Origin: Clostridia bacterium | GTDB lineage: Bacteria; Bacillota; Clostridia; Christensenellales; Borkfalkiaceae | Direction of reading: 5' to 3' | Assembly (NCBI GenBank): GCA_017616925.1 | Contig: JAFZXG010000112.1 | Location: 1-5,234 of the forward strand | Length of the DNA stretch: 5,234 nt | In this document: piece by piece, positions 1 through 5,212 of the stretch | Position numbering within the stretch: the first letter of the stretch is position 1 | Layout: each line of letters starts with the position of its first letter | Made by a program: the position numbers and the translations under genes | Notes under the pieces: generated by a model | Database searches by the model: none | Seen by the model: only the letters and a program-made list of their open reading frames with translations | What the model was told of the DNA's origin: nothing

Positions 1-435
1 AAGAACCTCGACGTCGATCCCGAACCCCGCGATGTTTATACACCGCACGGTAGGTAATTGAAGATAGTCGGTGTATTTCGGTTCTCCGTCGATAATAAGA
101 TCTATCGCTTTGACGGGATCGAAGGGAAGTTTGAGCGTTTTCGCAAAATCGTTGCCAGTGCCGCAGGGAACAAGCCCCAGATTCACTTTATCAAATTCCG
201 TGATGCCGTTTATTACTTCGTGAAGCGATCCGTCTCCGCCCACGCAGACTATATCGGTCGCCCCGTCGTTTACGAGTTTTTCGGCGATGCTCTTCATATC
301 GCCTTTTTTCTCCGAACGGAAAACGGAATAATTTACGTTTCGTTCTTTTAGTCGCGCTTCGATAAGCGCGAGATTTTTTTCCATACGTTTGCCGTTCTTT
401 CCGCCGGCGATAGGATTGACGATCAAATCGAGCAT
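1..435 (-). CDS. Diacylglycerol/YegS-type lipid kinase, N-terminal 145 residues (partial)
   Basis: Predicted soluble or membrane-associated kinase that uses ATP to phosphorylate diacylglycerol or a related lipid, recycling the diacylglycerol left by lipid and lipoteichoic acid metabolism (family knowledge). Translating the minus strand from ATG 435-433 gives an open frame to the left edge. It carries the diacylglycerol kinase catalytic-domain signatures in order: IVNPIAGGKNG at residues 5-15, the nucleotide-binding VGGDGS at 65-70 (usually GGDGT), PCGTGNDFA at 90-98, and NIAGFGIDVEV at 134-144, where the second domain begins. The start is well supported: the family typically begins with a short strand leading into the NP motif, and GGGGGA lies about five bases upstream. 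The family is about 290-310 residues, so roughly half is missing off the left edge. Substrate specificity (DgkB-like, YegS-like or other) cannot be decided from this part. It is transcribed divergently from the repeat-protein gene. Confidence 0.93.
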   Translation of the reverse strand, partial: MLDLIVNPIAGGKNGKRMEKNLALIEARLKERNVNYSVFRSEKKGDMKSIAEKLVNDGATDIVCVGGDGSLHEVINGITEFDKVNLGLVPCGTGNDFAKTLKLPFDPVKAIDLIIDGEPKYTDYLQLPTVRCINIAGFGIDVEVL

Positions 436-453
436 ACTTTCCCCCAAGCCGAA

Positions 454-482
454 ATTTTATCATAAAAAAGTCGAAAAGACAA
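454..482 (-). promoter_or_regulatory. Candidate sigma-A promoter for the lipid kinase gene
   Basis: On the minus strand, TTGTCT (482-477, 4 of 6 consensus bases) and TAAAAT (459-454, 5 of 6) are separated by exactly 17 bases. Transcription would start about 12-15 bases before the kinase ATG, leaving a short leader that carries the GGGGGA ribosome binding site. The match is moderate and the region is A/T-rich, so chance is possible. Confidence 0.45.
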
Positions 483-555
483 GCCGAAATAAACAAATTA
501 CGCCAAAACGCTCCAAAAAAATATCCGTAAAACGATTATTGCTCTTGACGAAAGG

Positions 556-585
556 GTGTCATATGTGTTATTTTTATTTTATAAT
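556..585 (+). promoter_or_regulatory. Candidate sigma-A promoter for the repeat-protein gene
   Basis: A perfect TATAAT lies at 580-585, with GTGTCA (4 of 6) at 556-561 and an 18-base spacer. This would start transcription near 592, about 40 bases before the ATG at 631. A better -35 hexamer, TTGACG at 545-550, is too far away (29 bases) to work with this -10. The -10 is convincing; the -35 is weak, which would suit a factor-dependent or modest promoter. Confidence 0.5.
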
Positions 586-599
586 ATAAAACGTTAATT

Positions 600-612
600 C
601 GATTTTAAATCG
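600..612. repeat. Small inverted repeat in the leader of the repeat-protein gene
   Basis: CGATTT-T-AAATCG is a perfect 6-bp inverted repeat with a single central base. It lies between the predicted transcription start and the AGGAG ribosome binding site (620-624). It could be an operator or simply a chance A/T-rich palindrome; nothing else in the sequence decides this. Confidence 0.25.
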
Positions 613-630
613 GTAATACAGGAGTGAAAC

Positions 631-3609
631 ATGGACGAAAATGAGCAAGTAACGTCGCAGGAATCGCAAATGCAGCAGGATACTCAGACGCCGCAGCAGT
701 CTAAAAACCCGAAAAAACAAAAAAAGCGGAAAGAACCGATAAGACCTATAACTCCCGAAGAAAGAGCGGAATTCAGGGAAAAAAGAAGACAGTATAAAAA
801 CGCGCGCATAGCAAGGGGAAGATTTTTCAAAAACCTTCTTATCTGGATCTTGGGCGTACTTTTCCTTCCTACCGTAATTATCGTGACCATGGCGTTTATA
901 CCCGTCAAAATGTTTACGGGCAACAACAACGAAGTGGTGAGCGAAGATCTTGCGAACAAGAGTATTCTTAACGTCGCGATAACGGTTGCGACGAATTTTT
1001 CGGCGTACGGGTTTTCGGATTTTCCGATAGTGGAAAAGATGCTTACCGATCTGCAGGCAACCGAGATCATGGACGGCAAAACGCTCGGCGATCTCGTGAA
1101 TATCGATATTGAAAAACTTAACGCGATAAGATTCAGCAGTTCGGATTTCACAACGGAACTGCAGTCCTGCGTCGACGTGGTCGCAACGTTAGACACTTTG
1201 GGCGCGGTGGATATGCTCGGTGACTTCGGTAGGATATCGGTCATAAACGAATACTCGTCTGCGGGTACGATAGCGGACGTTACGACGGGTTCGGGCGCGG
1301 ATCGGACCGTGGCAGAAGGGAAGAACGCAAAGGAATTTTATTACTTGGTCTCGGCGGATAAGTACGAACGCGCCTTTACCGACGACGGAAAGATAGTTCC
1401 CGCGCTTGCCTCTGCCGCTGCGGACACCGAACTTTTCTATCCCGCATTAAAAGACGTCAAGTTGCTTGATCTCGTCGATATCGTGGACGAATCGTTCGGC
1501 AGGGTAACCGTCTCTTCGCTTCTCGACGTTTTCGGTGCGAGCAACGAGACGCTTATCGATGTTATCGGCGAAGACACGACCATCTCGGGAATAAAGGACT
1601 TCGACATGAACTCGGTGAAACTCTCGAGCGTCATAGAGATAAATTCGAGTACGCAAAAACTTTACGACGTCATTGTGGGCGCGACCGCCGCGACAAGCGC
1701 GGAAGAAGTCAACATCGGGCATCTTTCCGAATTCGACGTAAACGGTATTCTCCTGAAAGACGTTATAGCGATAGACACGGATACGCAGAAACTTTACGAT
1801 CTTATAGTGGGCGCGACGCCCGCGACCAGCGCGGAAGAAGTCAGCATATCCGATCTTTTGGATTTCAACGTTGACGACGTACTGTTAAAGGACGTCATAG
1901 CGATAGATACGGACACGCAGAAACTTTACGATCTCATAGTGGGTGCGACCGCCGCGACCAGCGCGGAAGAAGTCAGTATAGGGCACCTTACGGGTTTCAA
2001 TATCGACGGCGTGCTTTTATCTGACGTTATAGAGATAAGCGCCGAAACGCAGACTCTCTACGATATTTTAGTCAGCGCGACGCCCGCTACCAGCGCGGAT
2101 GAAATCACCATCGCCGACCTTTCGGATATCGATATCGACGCGGTGGAATTAAAGGCCATAATCGACGAGAGCGGGAACGAAGATCTTTACAGAATAATAA
2201 GAAAGGCGACGGGAGTTGACGACGGCGACGACGTTACCGTAGAAGATCTCGGAAATTTCAACGTAAACGATATTCCGCTTACCGCAGTGCTTACGGAAAG
2301 CGGGAACACCGTCATTTACGACGTGTTGAGACAGGCGACGGGTGCGGCGACCAACGCCGCGATAACCATCGGTTCTCTCTCGGCGTTCAACGTAAACAAC
2401 GTCGCACTCTCTTCGGTGCTTGCGATAGAAGGGAACGAAACCATCTACAACATATTAAGGGGCGCGACGGGGGCTGCAAGCAACGCCGCGATAACCATCG
2501 GTATGCTTTCGACTTCGTTCAATATAAACAACGTCACACTCTCTTCGGTGCTTGCGATAGAAGGGAACGAAACCATCTACAACATATTAAGGGGTGCGAC
2601 GGGCGCGGAGAGTAACGCGGCGATAACGATCGGGATGCTTTCGACTTCGTTCAACGTAAATAACGTCGCGCTTACTTCGGTACTTGCGGTAGAAGGAAAC
2701 GAAACGATCTACGACATATTACGGGAAGCGACCGCGGCGGCAAGCAACGCCGCGATAACCATCGGTATGCTTTCGACTTCGTTCGACGTAAGTCGCGTTT
2801 CTCTCGTAAGCGTACTGCCCGAAAGCGGCAACGCGGACCTTTACACAATACTCCGCGAAGCGACGGGCAAGAGTACGAACGCCGAGATCAAGATCGGTTC
2901 GCTTTCTTCGTTCGACATCACCGACGTTTCTCTCGTAAGCGTTCTGACGCCCGACAGCAGTAACGCGAAACTTTACACGATACTTCGCGAAGCGACGGGG
3001 GCTGCAAGCAATTCCGCGATAACGATCGGTTCGCTTTCGTCTTTCGATGTAGGCGACGTTTCGGTGGATACCGTTATCGATCCTTCGTATGCGGGCGGCA
3101 ACAAGGTGCTTAACGCCATACTCGGCAAGGGCTATACTTTAAGCCAACTCGGCACGGCTATCGACGATATGGACGTTTCCGAGATATTCGACGTGGAGTG
3201 CTTCACCACTACCGCGGCGGACGCGATAGATACGACCGTGAAATATTCCTATAATTCGGGCACGAAGACGTACACGCGGGACGACGTCGGCGGGACTTAC
3301 TATATATCCGAGAACGCGAAGATCTGGCTGTTCGTCTTATACGATTACGCGGGCGTCGATTCCACGGCGATAGGCGGCGGGTTTAAGACTGGTACGGGCG
3401 TCGCGTCGAGTTATACGGCGAAAGTCACCACTTTCGGCAACATAACCGACACTCTCGGCAGCGTTTCGCAAGGTATCATGGACGCGACGATACGTCAGCT
3501 TATACAGACGAACGTCATAGACGCGGGCGGTTCGGATTATTCGAATCTGTATCCGTACAGCCTGAACGATATACTCGAAAAAATGTCGGATATACTCTCT
3601 ACGCCTTAA
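631..3609 (+). CDS. Single-pass membrane-anchored protein with eleven tandem ~44-residue repeats, function unknown
   Basis: I do not recognise this 992-residue protein. The start has AGGAG at 620-624, six bases before ATG 631. Residues 1-67 are hydrophilic, Gln-rich and then strongly basic (KKQKKRK near 28-34). A hydrophobic segment follows at about 68-92, with no clear signal-peptidase site. By the positive-inside rule the remaining ~900 residues should lie outside the cell. Residues 93-343 form a non-repeated or degenerate region. Residues 344-825 form eleven tandem units, each with an LY/IY start, a conserved A-T pair at positions 8-9, a V/I-x-I/V strand near 17-19, an aromatic residue followed by N/D-V near 25-28 and an L-x-x-V/I stretch near 32-36. 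Residues 826-992 are a non-repeated C-terminal domain. There are only two Cys (180 and 857), no LPXTG motif and no second membrane segment. No catalytic motif is visible. A cell-surface spacer, adhesin or envelope scaffold is the likeliest role, but that is inference. No hairpin terminator follows it. Confidence 0.9.
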   Translation: MDENEQVTSQESQMQQDTQTPQQSKNPKKQKKRKEPIRPITPEERAEFREKRRQYKNARIARGRFFKNLLIWILGVLFLPTVIIVTMAFIPVKMFTGNNNEVVSEDLANKSILNVAITVATNFSAYGFSDFPIVEKMLTDLQATEIMDGKTLGDLVNIDIEKLNAIRFSSSDFTTELQSCVDVVATLDTLGAVDMLGDFGRISVINEYSSAGTIADVTTGSGADRTVAEGKNAKEFYYLVSADKYERAFTDDGKIVPALASAAADTELFYPALKDVKLLDLVDIVDESFGRVTVSSLLDVFGASNETLIDVIGEDTTISGIKDFDMNSVKLSSVIEINSSTQKLYDVIVGATAATSAEEVNIGHLSEFDVNGILLKDVIAIDTDTQKLYDLIVGATPATSAEEVSISDLLDFNVDDVLLKDVIAIDTDTQKLYDLIVGATAATSAEEVSIGHLTGFNIDGVLLSDVIEISAETQTLYDILVSATPATSADEITIADLSDIDIDAVELKAIIDESGNEDLYRIIRKATGVDDGDDVTVEDLGNFNVNDIPLTAVLTESGNTVIYDVLRQATGAATNAAITIGSLSAFNVNNVALSSVLAIEGNETIYNILRGATGAASNAAITIGMLSTSFNINNVTLSSVLAIEGNETIYNILRGATGAESNAAITIGMLSTSFNVNNVALTSVLAVEGNETIYDILREATAAASNAAITIGMLSTSFDVSRVSLVSVLPESGNADLYTILREATGKSTNAEIKIGSLSSFDITDVSLVSVLTPDSSNAKLYTILREATGAASNSAITIGSLSSFDVGDVSVDTVIDPSYAGGNKVLNAILGKGYTLSQLGTAIDDMDVSEIFDVECFTTTAADAIDTTVKYSYNSGTKTYTRDDVGGTYYISENAKIWLFVLYDYAGVDSTAIGGGFKTGTGVASSYTAKVTTFGNITDTLGSVSQGIMDATIRQLIQTNVIDAGGSDYSNLYPYSLNDILEKMSDILSTP
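1660..3105 (+). repeat. Tandem array of eleven ~132-bp coding repeats
   Basis: Units begin at 1660, 1792, 1924, 2056, 2185, 2314, 2443, 2575, 2707, 2839 and 2971. They are 44, 44, 44, 43, 43, 43, 44, 44, 44, 44 and 45 codons long. Two subfamilies are visible. Units 1-3 share ATSAEEV and end in an acidic ID/IS-x-x-TQ segment. Units 6-9 share NAAITIG and mostly a GNET end (unit 9 ends GNAD). Units 4-5 and 10-11 are divergent. Units 7 and 8 agree at 39 of 44 residues. At the DNA level, 2405-2462 and 2537-2594 are identical over 58 bases (offset 132), and 2476-2520 and 2740-2784 are identical over 45 bases (offset 264). Degenerate relatives of the unit appear just before (around residues 290-343) and after (from 3106) the array. 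Confidence 0.95.
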
Positions 3610-3616
3610 AAAACGT

Positions 3617-3645
3617 TTGACAAAACACTTATTATAGTGTATTAT
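3617..3645 (+). promoter_or_regulatory. Strong sigma-A promoter of the rpsF-ssb-rpsR operon
   Basis: A perfect TTGACA (3617-3622) and TATTAT (3640-3645, 5 of 6) are separated by 17 bases, placing the start near 3652. It begins eight bases after the repeat-protein stop codon. A 5-bp inverted repeat, ACACT-TATTAT-AGTGT (3625-3640), occupies most of the spacer and the first base of the -10. Confidence 0.85.
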
Positions 3646-3651
3646 TATGGA

Positions 3652-3717
3652 ACTTGACCGATAGCGGTTCAAAACACCTTGCTTGAAGAGAATTCAAGCC
3701 GAATAAGTCCGGGAGGT
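3652..3717 (+). promoter_or_regulatory. Candidate S6:S18 ribosomal-protein leader RNA (autoregulatory)
   Basis: The untranslated leader has two hairpins. The first (3654-3672) pairs TTGA-CCG with CGG-TTCAA around an ATAG loop, with one bulged base. The second (3682-3698) is a perfect CTTGAA/TTCAAG stem with a GAGAA loop, followed at once by CCG (3699-3701). ACACC lies on its 5' side (3674-3678), and a CTT/AAG pairing (3678-3680/3705-3707, read as C-T-T with A-A-G) can continue the stem below the CCG bulge. A hairpin with an unpaired CCG upstream of rpsF is the hallmark of the described S6:S18 leader, which imitates the S18 binding site in 16S rRNA so that excess S6:S18 represses translation of its own operon. 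The ribosome binding site GGGAGG (3711-3716) follows directly, as this mechanism needs. I matched it by eye and did not run a covariance model. Confidence 0.7.
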
Positions 3718-3724
3718 AGAAAAA

Positions 3725-4006
3725 ATGACTAAATACGAGATGCTCTACATTATCGACGCAGATTTGAGCGACGAGGAGAAAGAGGCATTGATCGTGAAAT
3801 TCGAGGATTTAGTTAAGTCAAGCGGCGGCGTCGTAGAAAACGTCGAGCGCTGGGGTATAAAGAAATTACAGTACCCGATTAACTACAAGACCGAAGGATT
3901 TTACGTTTTAATGACCTTCGAGGCCGAGAAAACGCTTGTCGTCGAATTAAAGAGAGTCGCCGGTATTACAGACGGCATCGTGAGACGACTCATTACCAAA
4001 AGATAA
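3725..4006 (+). CDS. rpsF: 30S ribosomal protein S6
   Basis: Component of the 30S platform that binds 16S rRNA together with S18. The 93-residue product has the normal bacterial S6 length. It shows the family features: YEMLYII as the first strand at residues 4-10, the highly conserved WGIKKLQYPINYKTEGFY at 43-60 and RRLITK near the C-terminus at 87-92. A strong GGGAGG ribosome binding site ends eight bases before the ATG. The long acidic C-terminal tail seen in some proteobacterial S6 proteins is absent, as is usual in Gram-positive bacteria. It is the first gene of the operon, 12 bases upstream of ssb, and is probably repressed by the S6:S18 complex through the leader RNA. Confidence 0.98.
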   Translation: MTKYEMLYIIDADLSDEEKEALIVKFEDLVKSSGGVVENVERWGIKKLQYPINYKTEGFYVLMTFEAEKTLVVELKRVAGITDGIVRRLITKR

Positions 4007-4018
4007 GGGAGAAAGAGT

Positions 4019-4429
4019 ATGAACAAAGTAATTCTTATAGGAAACCTGACGAGAGACCCCGAACTTTCGGAAACGAACAGCGGGATCGCGGTTTGCAGGT
4101 TTTCGATCGCCGTTTCGAGAGATTATTCTAACAGCGACGGCAACAGGGAAACCGACTTTTTCAATATTACCGTGTGGCGCGGAAGGGCCGAAGTCTGCGG
4201 TAAGTATCTGAGAAAGGGGAACAAGGTCGCGGTGGTCGGCACGCTTCAGAACCGTTCTTACGAAGATAAGGACGGCATCAAGAGAAACGTGACCGATATA
4301 GTCGCGAGTGAAGTCGAGTTCTTAACGCCCAAGAACGCGCAGTCCGATTTTGCGGACGAAGGCGCGCCCGCCGGCAGAAGAGAACCCGCTAAACTGGAAG
4401 AGATTGACGACAATCAACTTCCGTTCTGA
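4019..4429 (+). CDS. ssb: Single-stranded DNA-binding protein
   Basis: Coats single-stranded DNA during replication, repair and recombination, normally as a homotetramer, and recruits partner proteins through its C-terminal tip. The N-terminal OB fold covers about residues 1-104 and is canonical: MNKVILIGNLTRDPE, then TDFFNITVWRGRAE around 46-58, YLRKGNKVAVVGTL at 63-76 and a final VASEVEFL. Trp53 and Phe48 sit at expected base-stacking positions. The C-terminus ends in acidic DDNQLPF, matching the conserved partner-binding tip. The linker between fold and tip is only about 25 residues, so the 136-residue protein is shorter than typical SSBs (about 170-178). The ribosome binding site AGGGAG (4006-4011) lies seven bases before the ATG. 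Its position between rpsF and rpsR is the classic arrangement and couples SSB supply to ribosome synthesis. Confidence 0.98.
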   Translation: MNKVILIGNLTRDPELSETNSGIAVCRFSIAVSRDYSNSDGNRETDFFNITVWRGRAEVCGKYLRKGNKVAVVGTLQNRSYEDKDGIKRNVTDIVASEVEFLTPKNAQSDFADEGAPAGRREPAKLEEIDDNQLPF

Positions 4430-4448
4430 TTTTATTAAGGAGTAAAAA

Positions 4449-4754
4449 ATGGAAGAAAATTTAACTACTGCCGCACCCGTCGAAGAGACGGCGGCCGAAC
4501 CCGCGAAAGAAGGGGCTAAAGAAACCAAAAAATTCGTTAAAAGGATTCCGAGAAAGAAAGTCTGCGCGTTCTGTCAGGCTAAAACGGAAACCATCGACTA
4601 CAAGGACGTGGCGACCTTAAAGAAATATATCACCGAAGGCGGAAAGATCCTTCCGAGACGTATGACCGGCGTCTGCGCCAAACACCAAAGGATCTTGTCG
4701 CAGGCGATAAAGCGCGCGAGACTCGTAGATCTTCTGCCTTTCAAGGGCGAATAA
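4449..4754 (+). CDS. rpsR: 30S ribosomal protein S18, zinc-binding (C+) form with N-terminal extension
   Basis: Platform protein of the 30S subunit that binds next to S6. The S18 core begins at about residue 37: [29 protein letters not shown] split over 49-71, TGVCAKHQR at 73-81, and the basic [13 protein letters not shown] end. Cys39, Cys42, Cys76 and His79 form a complete CxxC...CxxH set. This is therefore the putative zinc-binding C+ version, which some Bacillota such as Bacillus subtilis have lost. The protein is 101 residues against a usual 75-85. The excess is an N-terminal tail (about residues 2-28) rich in Glu, Ala, Thr and Lys that looks disordered. No later in-frame ATG precedes the core, and AAGGAG (4437-4442) sits six bases before this ATG, so the extension is probably real. 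It is 19 bases downstream of ssb and is the last gene before a strong terminator. Confidence 0.98.
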   Translation: MEENLTTAAPVEETAAEPAKEGAKETKKFVKRIPRKKVCAFCQAKTETIDYKDVATLKKYITEGGKILPRRMTGVCAKHQRILSQAIKRARLVDLLPFKGE

Positions 4755-4767
4755 GAAAAAAAGAAAC

Positions 4768-4800
4768 TCCCCCGCAAAAGATTTTGCGGGGGATCTTTTT
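4768..4800 (+). terminator. Rho-independent terminator of the rpsF-ssb-rpsR operon
   Basis: TCCCCCGCAAAA (4768-4779) pairs perfectly with TTTTGCGGGGGA (4782-4793) across a two-base GA gap. In practice the inner A-U pairs open to make a larger loop. The run TCTTTTT follows at 4794-4800. It starts 13 bases after the rpsR stop. The A run before the stem (4755-4766) could also let it act, less well, on the opposite strand. Confidence 0.95.
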
Positions 4801-4935
4801 ATTTGAGAAAACGTTTCAAACGAAAAGATAAAATCAAAAACAACAAAAAATGTTATTTTTTAGCATAAAAAACCCAAGAAAACGAAGTTTATGTGAAAAG
4901 TTTTCAAAAAAAATTTAAAAAATGGTGAAAAACGC
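4801..4935. other. A-rich non-coding spacer with A-tracts leading to a promoter
   Basis: No gene is seen here. The stretch consists mostly of A runs and includes two short A/T-only symmetries: AAAAAAT/ATTTTTT at 4845-4861 and TGAAAA-G-TTTTCA at 4894-4906. Dense A-tracts end directly at the -35 of the promoter at 4936, so this may act as an UP element raising its strength (inference). The 13-base symmetry resembles a catabolite-repression site but lacks the central CG and one base of spacing, so I do not call it one. Confidence 0.5.
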
Positions 4936-4964
4936 TTTACAAAGTTGAAAAAAAGTTGTATATT
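4936..4964 (+). promoter_or_regulatory. Sigma-A promoter for the structured RNA region
   Basis: TTTACA (4936-4941, 5 of 6) and TATATT (4959-4964, 5 of 6) are 17 bases apart, with A-tracts immediately upstream. The expected start, six to seven bases after the -10, falls at about 4971. That is exactly the first base of a perfect hairpin, and this coincidence strengthens both calls. Confidence 0.7.
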
Positions 4965-5037
4965 AACATTGTCGAAAGCGATGATAACGTTTTCGACTGC
5001 CGGCAGGGGCACAGAAAGTTGTTCGGCCGAAAGAAAA

Positions 5038-5106
5038 ATGCTCATCATTTTCCCCCTTATCATATATTATTCAGGAAGCAATGGACAGCGGTTCGTTGCT
5101 TTTTGA
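5038..5106 (+). CDS. Possible 22-codon leader peptide
   Basis: The frame from ATG 5038 begins MLIIFPLIIYY and ends RFVAF before TGA 5104-5106. The first eleven codons are Ile/Leu/Phe/Tyr-rich. The same frame stays open upstream to ATG 4981, which would give 41 codons. Only a weak GAAAG (5029-5033 region) precedes the short form, and none precedes the long form, which would start within ten bases of the predicted RNA end. The stop codon lies in the 3' arm of the 5069-5108 hairpin, where a translating or stalled ribosome would alter folding. A 23-codon frame is easily found by chance, so this rests on position and composition only. Confidence 0.25.
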   Translation: MLIIFPLIIYYSGSNGQRFVAF

Positions 5107-5108
5107 AT
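5069..5108 (+). promoter_or_regulatory. Long imperfect hairpin with U-run, possible internal terminator or pause stem
   Basis: Bases 5069-5085 pair with 5092-5108 around the loop CAGCGG: 17 contiguous pairs, of which about four are G-U. The inner core is AGCAAUGGA/UUCGUUGCU (5077-5085/5092-5100), followed by TTTT (5101-5104). The core plus U-run could terminate transcription about 134 bases after the start. The stem is only moderately stable, so a pause or switch role is as likely. Confidence 0.5.
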
Positions 5109-5167
5109 TTTAAATGGAGTTTCCGCCTTTACTTTTATCTCATCTTACATCTGTTCCGTTGCTTCCT
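5073..5167 (+). repeat. Long-range inverted repeat competing with the 5069-5108 hairpin
   Basis: AGGAAGCAATGGACAG (5073-5088) is complementary to CTGTTCCGTTGCTTCCT (5151-5167): 16 pairs with one U-G and a single bulged T, closing a 62-base loop. It uses the same 5' strand as the 5069-5108 hairpin, so the two cannot coexist. The two alternative 3' strands resemble each other as imperfect direct repeats (GTTCGTTGCTT at 5091-5101 and GTTCCGTTGCTT at 5153-5164). Confidence 0.7.
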
Positions 5168-5212
5168 TCTCGTCCGCTTTATGACTATAAAGCCCGCGGG
5201 AAACTTTTATAG
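5114..5212 (+). CDS. Possible 32-codon second leader peptide
   Basis: A frame from ATG 5114 to TAG 5210-5212 gives a Leu/Pro-rich peptide beginning MEFPPLLLSHL and ending YDYKARGKLL. No ribosome binding site is visible before the ATG. Its only argument is its position: the stop codon falls in the loop of the terminal hairpin (5190-5234), so a ribosome reaching the end would cover the hairpin's 5' arm and block it. Chance occurrence is entirely possible. Confidence 0.2.
   Translation: MEFPPLLLSHLTSVPLLPSRPLYDYKARGKLL
5176..5212 (+). promoter_or_regulatory. Two alternative hairpins that would sequester the arm of the terminal stem
   Basis: GCTTTAT (5176-5182) pairs perfectly with ATAAAGC (5187-5193) around the loop GACT. 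Alternatively CTATAAAG (5185-5192) pairs with TTTTATAG (5205-5212, last pair G-U), enclosing the self-complementary CCCGCGGG (5193-5200). Each uses the start of the 5' arm of the 5190-5234 stem, so only one of the three can form. This is the arrangement expected of a terminator/antiterminator choice. Confidence 0.5.

Noticed and set aside
58..496. Open frames on the plus strand at 58-351 and 389-589 and on the minus strand at 191-496
   Set aside because: They overlap the lipid kinase coding region in other frames or run into the promoter region. The kinase frame has clear family motifs and a ribosome binding site; these have neither.
684..1722. Minus-strand open frames at 684-1244, 1437-1634 and 1447-1722
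   Set aside because: They are shadows of the 992-codon gene. They have no ribosome binding site and low-complexity or Arg/Ser-rich translations typical of antisense frames.
1660..3105. CRISPR array
   Set aside because: The repeats are contiguous, diverged, in frame and translated. There are no constant repeats separated by unique spacers.
3607..3650. Terminator for the repeat-protein gene
   Set aside because: The only hairpin (3625-3640) has a 5-bp A/T-rich stem and no U-run, and it is better explained as lying inside the rpsF promoter.
3337..3672. Minus-strand open frame of 111 codons
   Set aside because: Its translation is Arg-rich, lies antisense to the end of the repeat protein and runs over the rpsF promoter. 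It resembles no protein.
4322..4528. Minus-strand open frame across the ssb/rpsR junction
   Set aside because: It is antisense to two certain genes, with no start signal.
4804..4906. Catabolite-repression (cre) sites near 4806-4818 and at 4894-4906
   Set aside because: The first deviates at three positions, and the second lacks the central CG and the correct length. Both lie in A-rich DNA where such near-matches are expected.
5071..5100. SRP RNA domain, suggested by GGAAGCA
   Set aside because: The surrounding conserved SRP internal-loop bases and apical tetraloop are absent, and the stem pairs differently.
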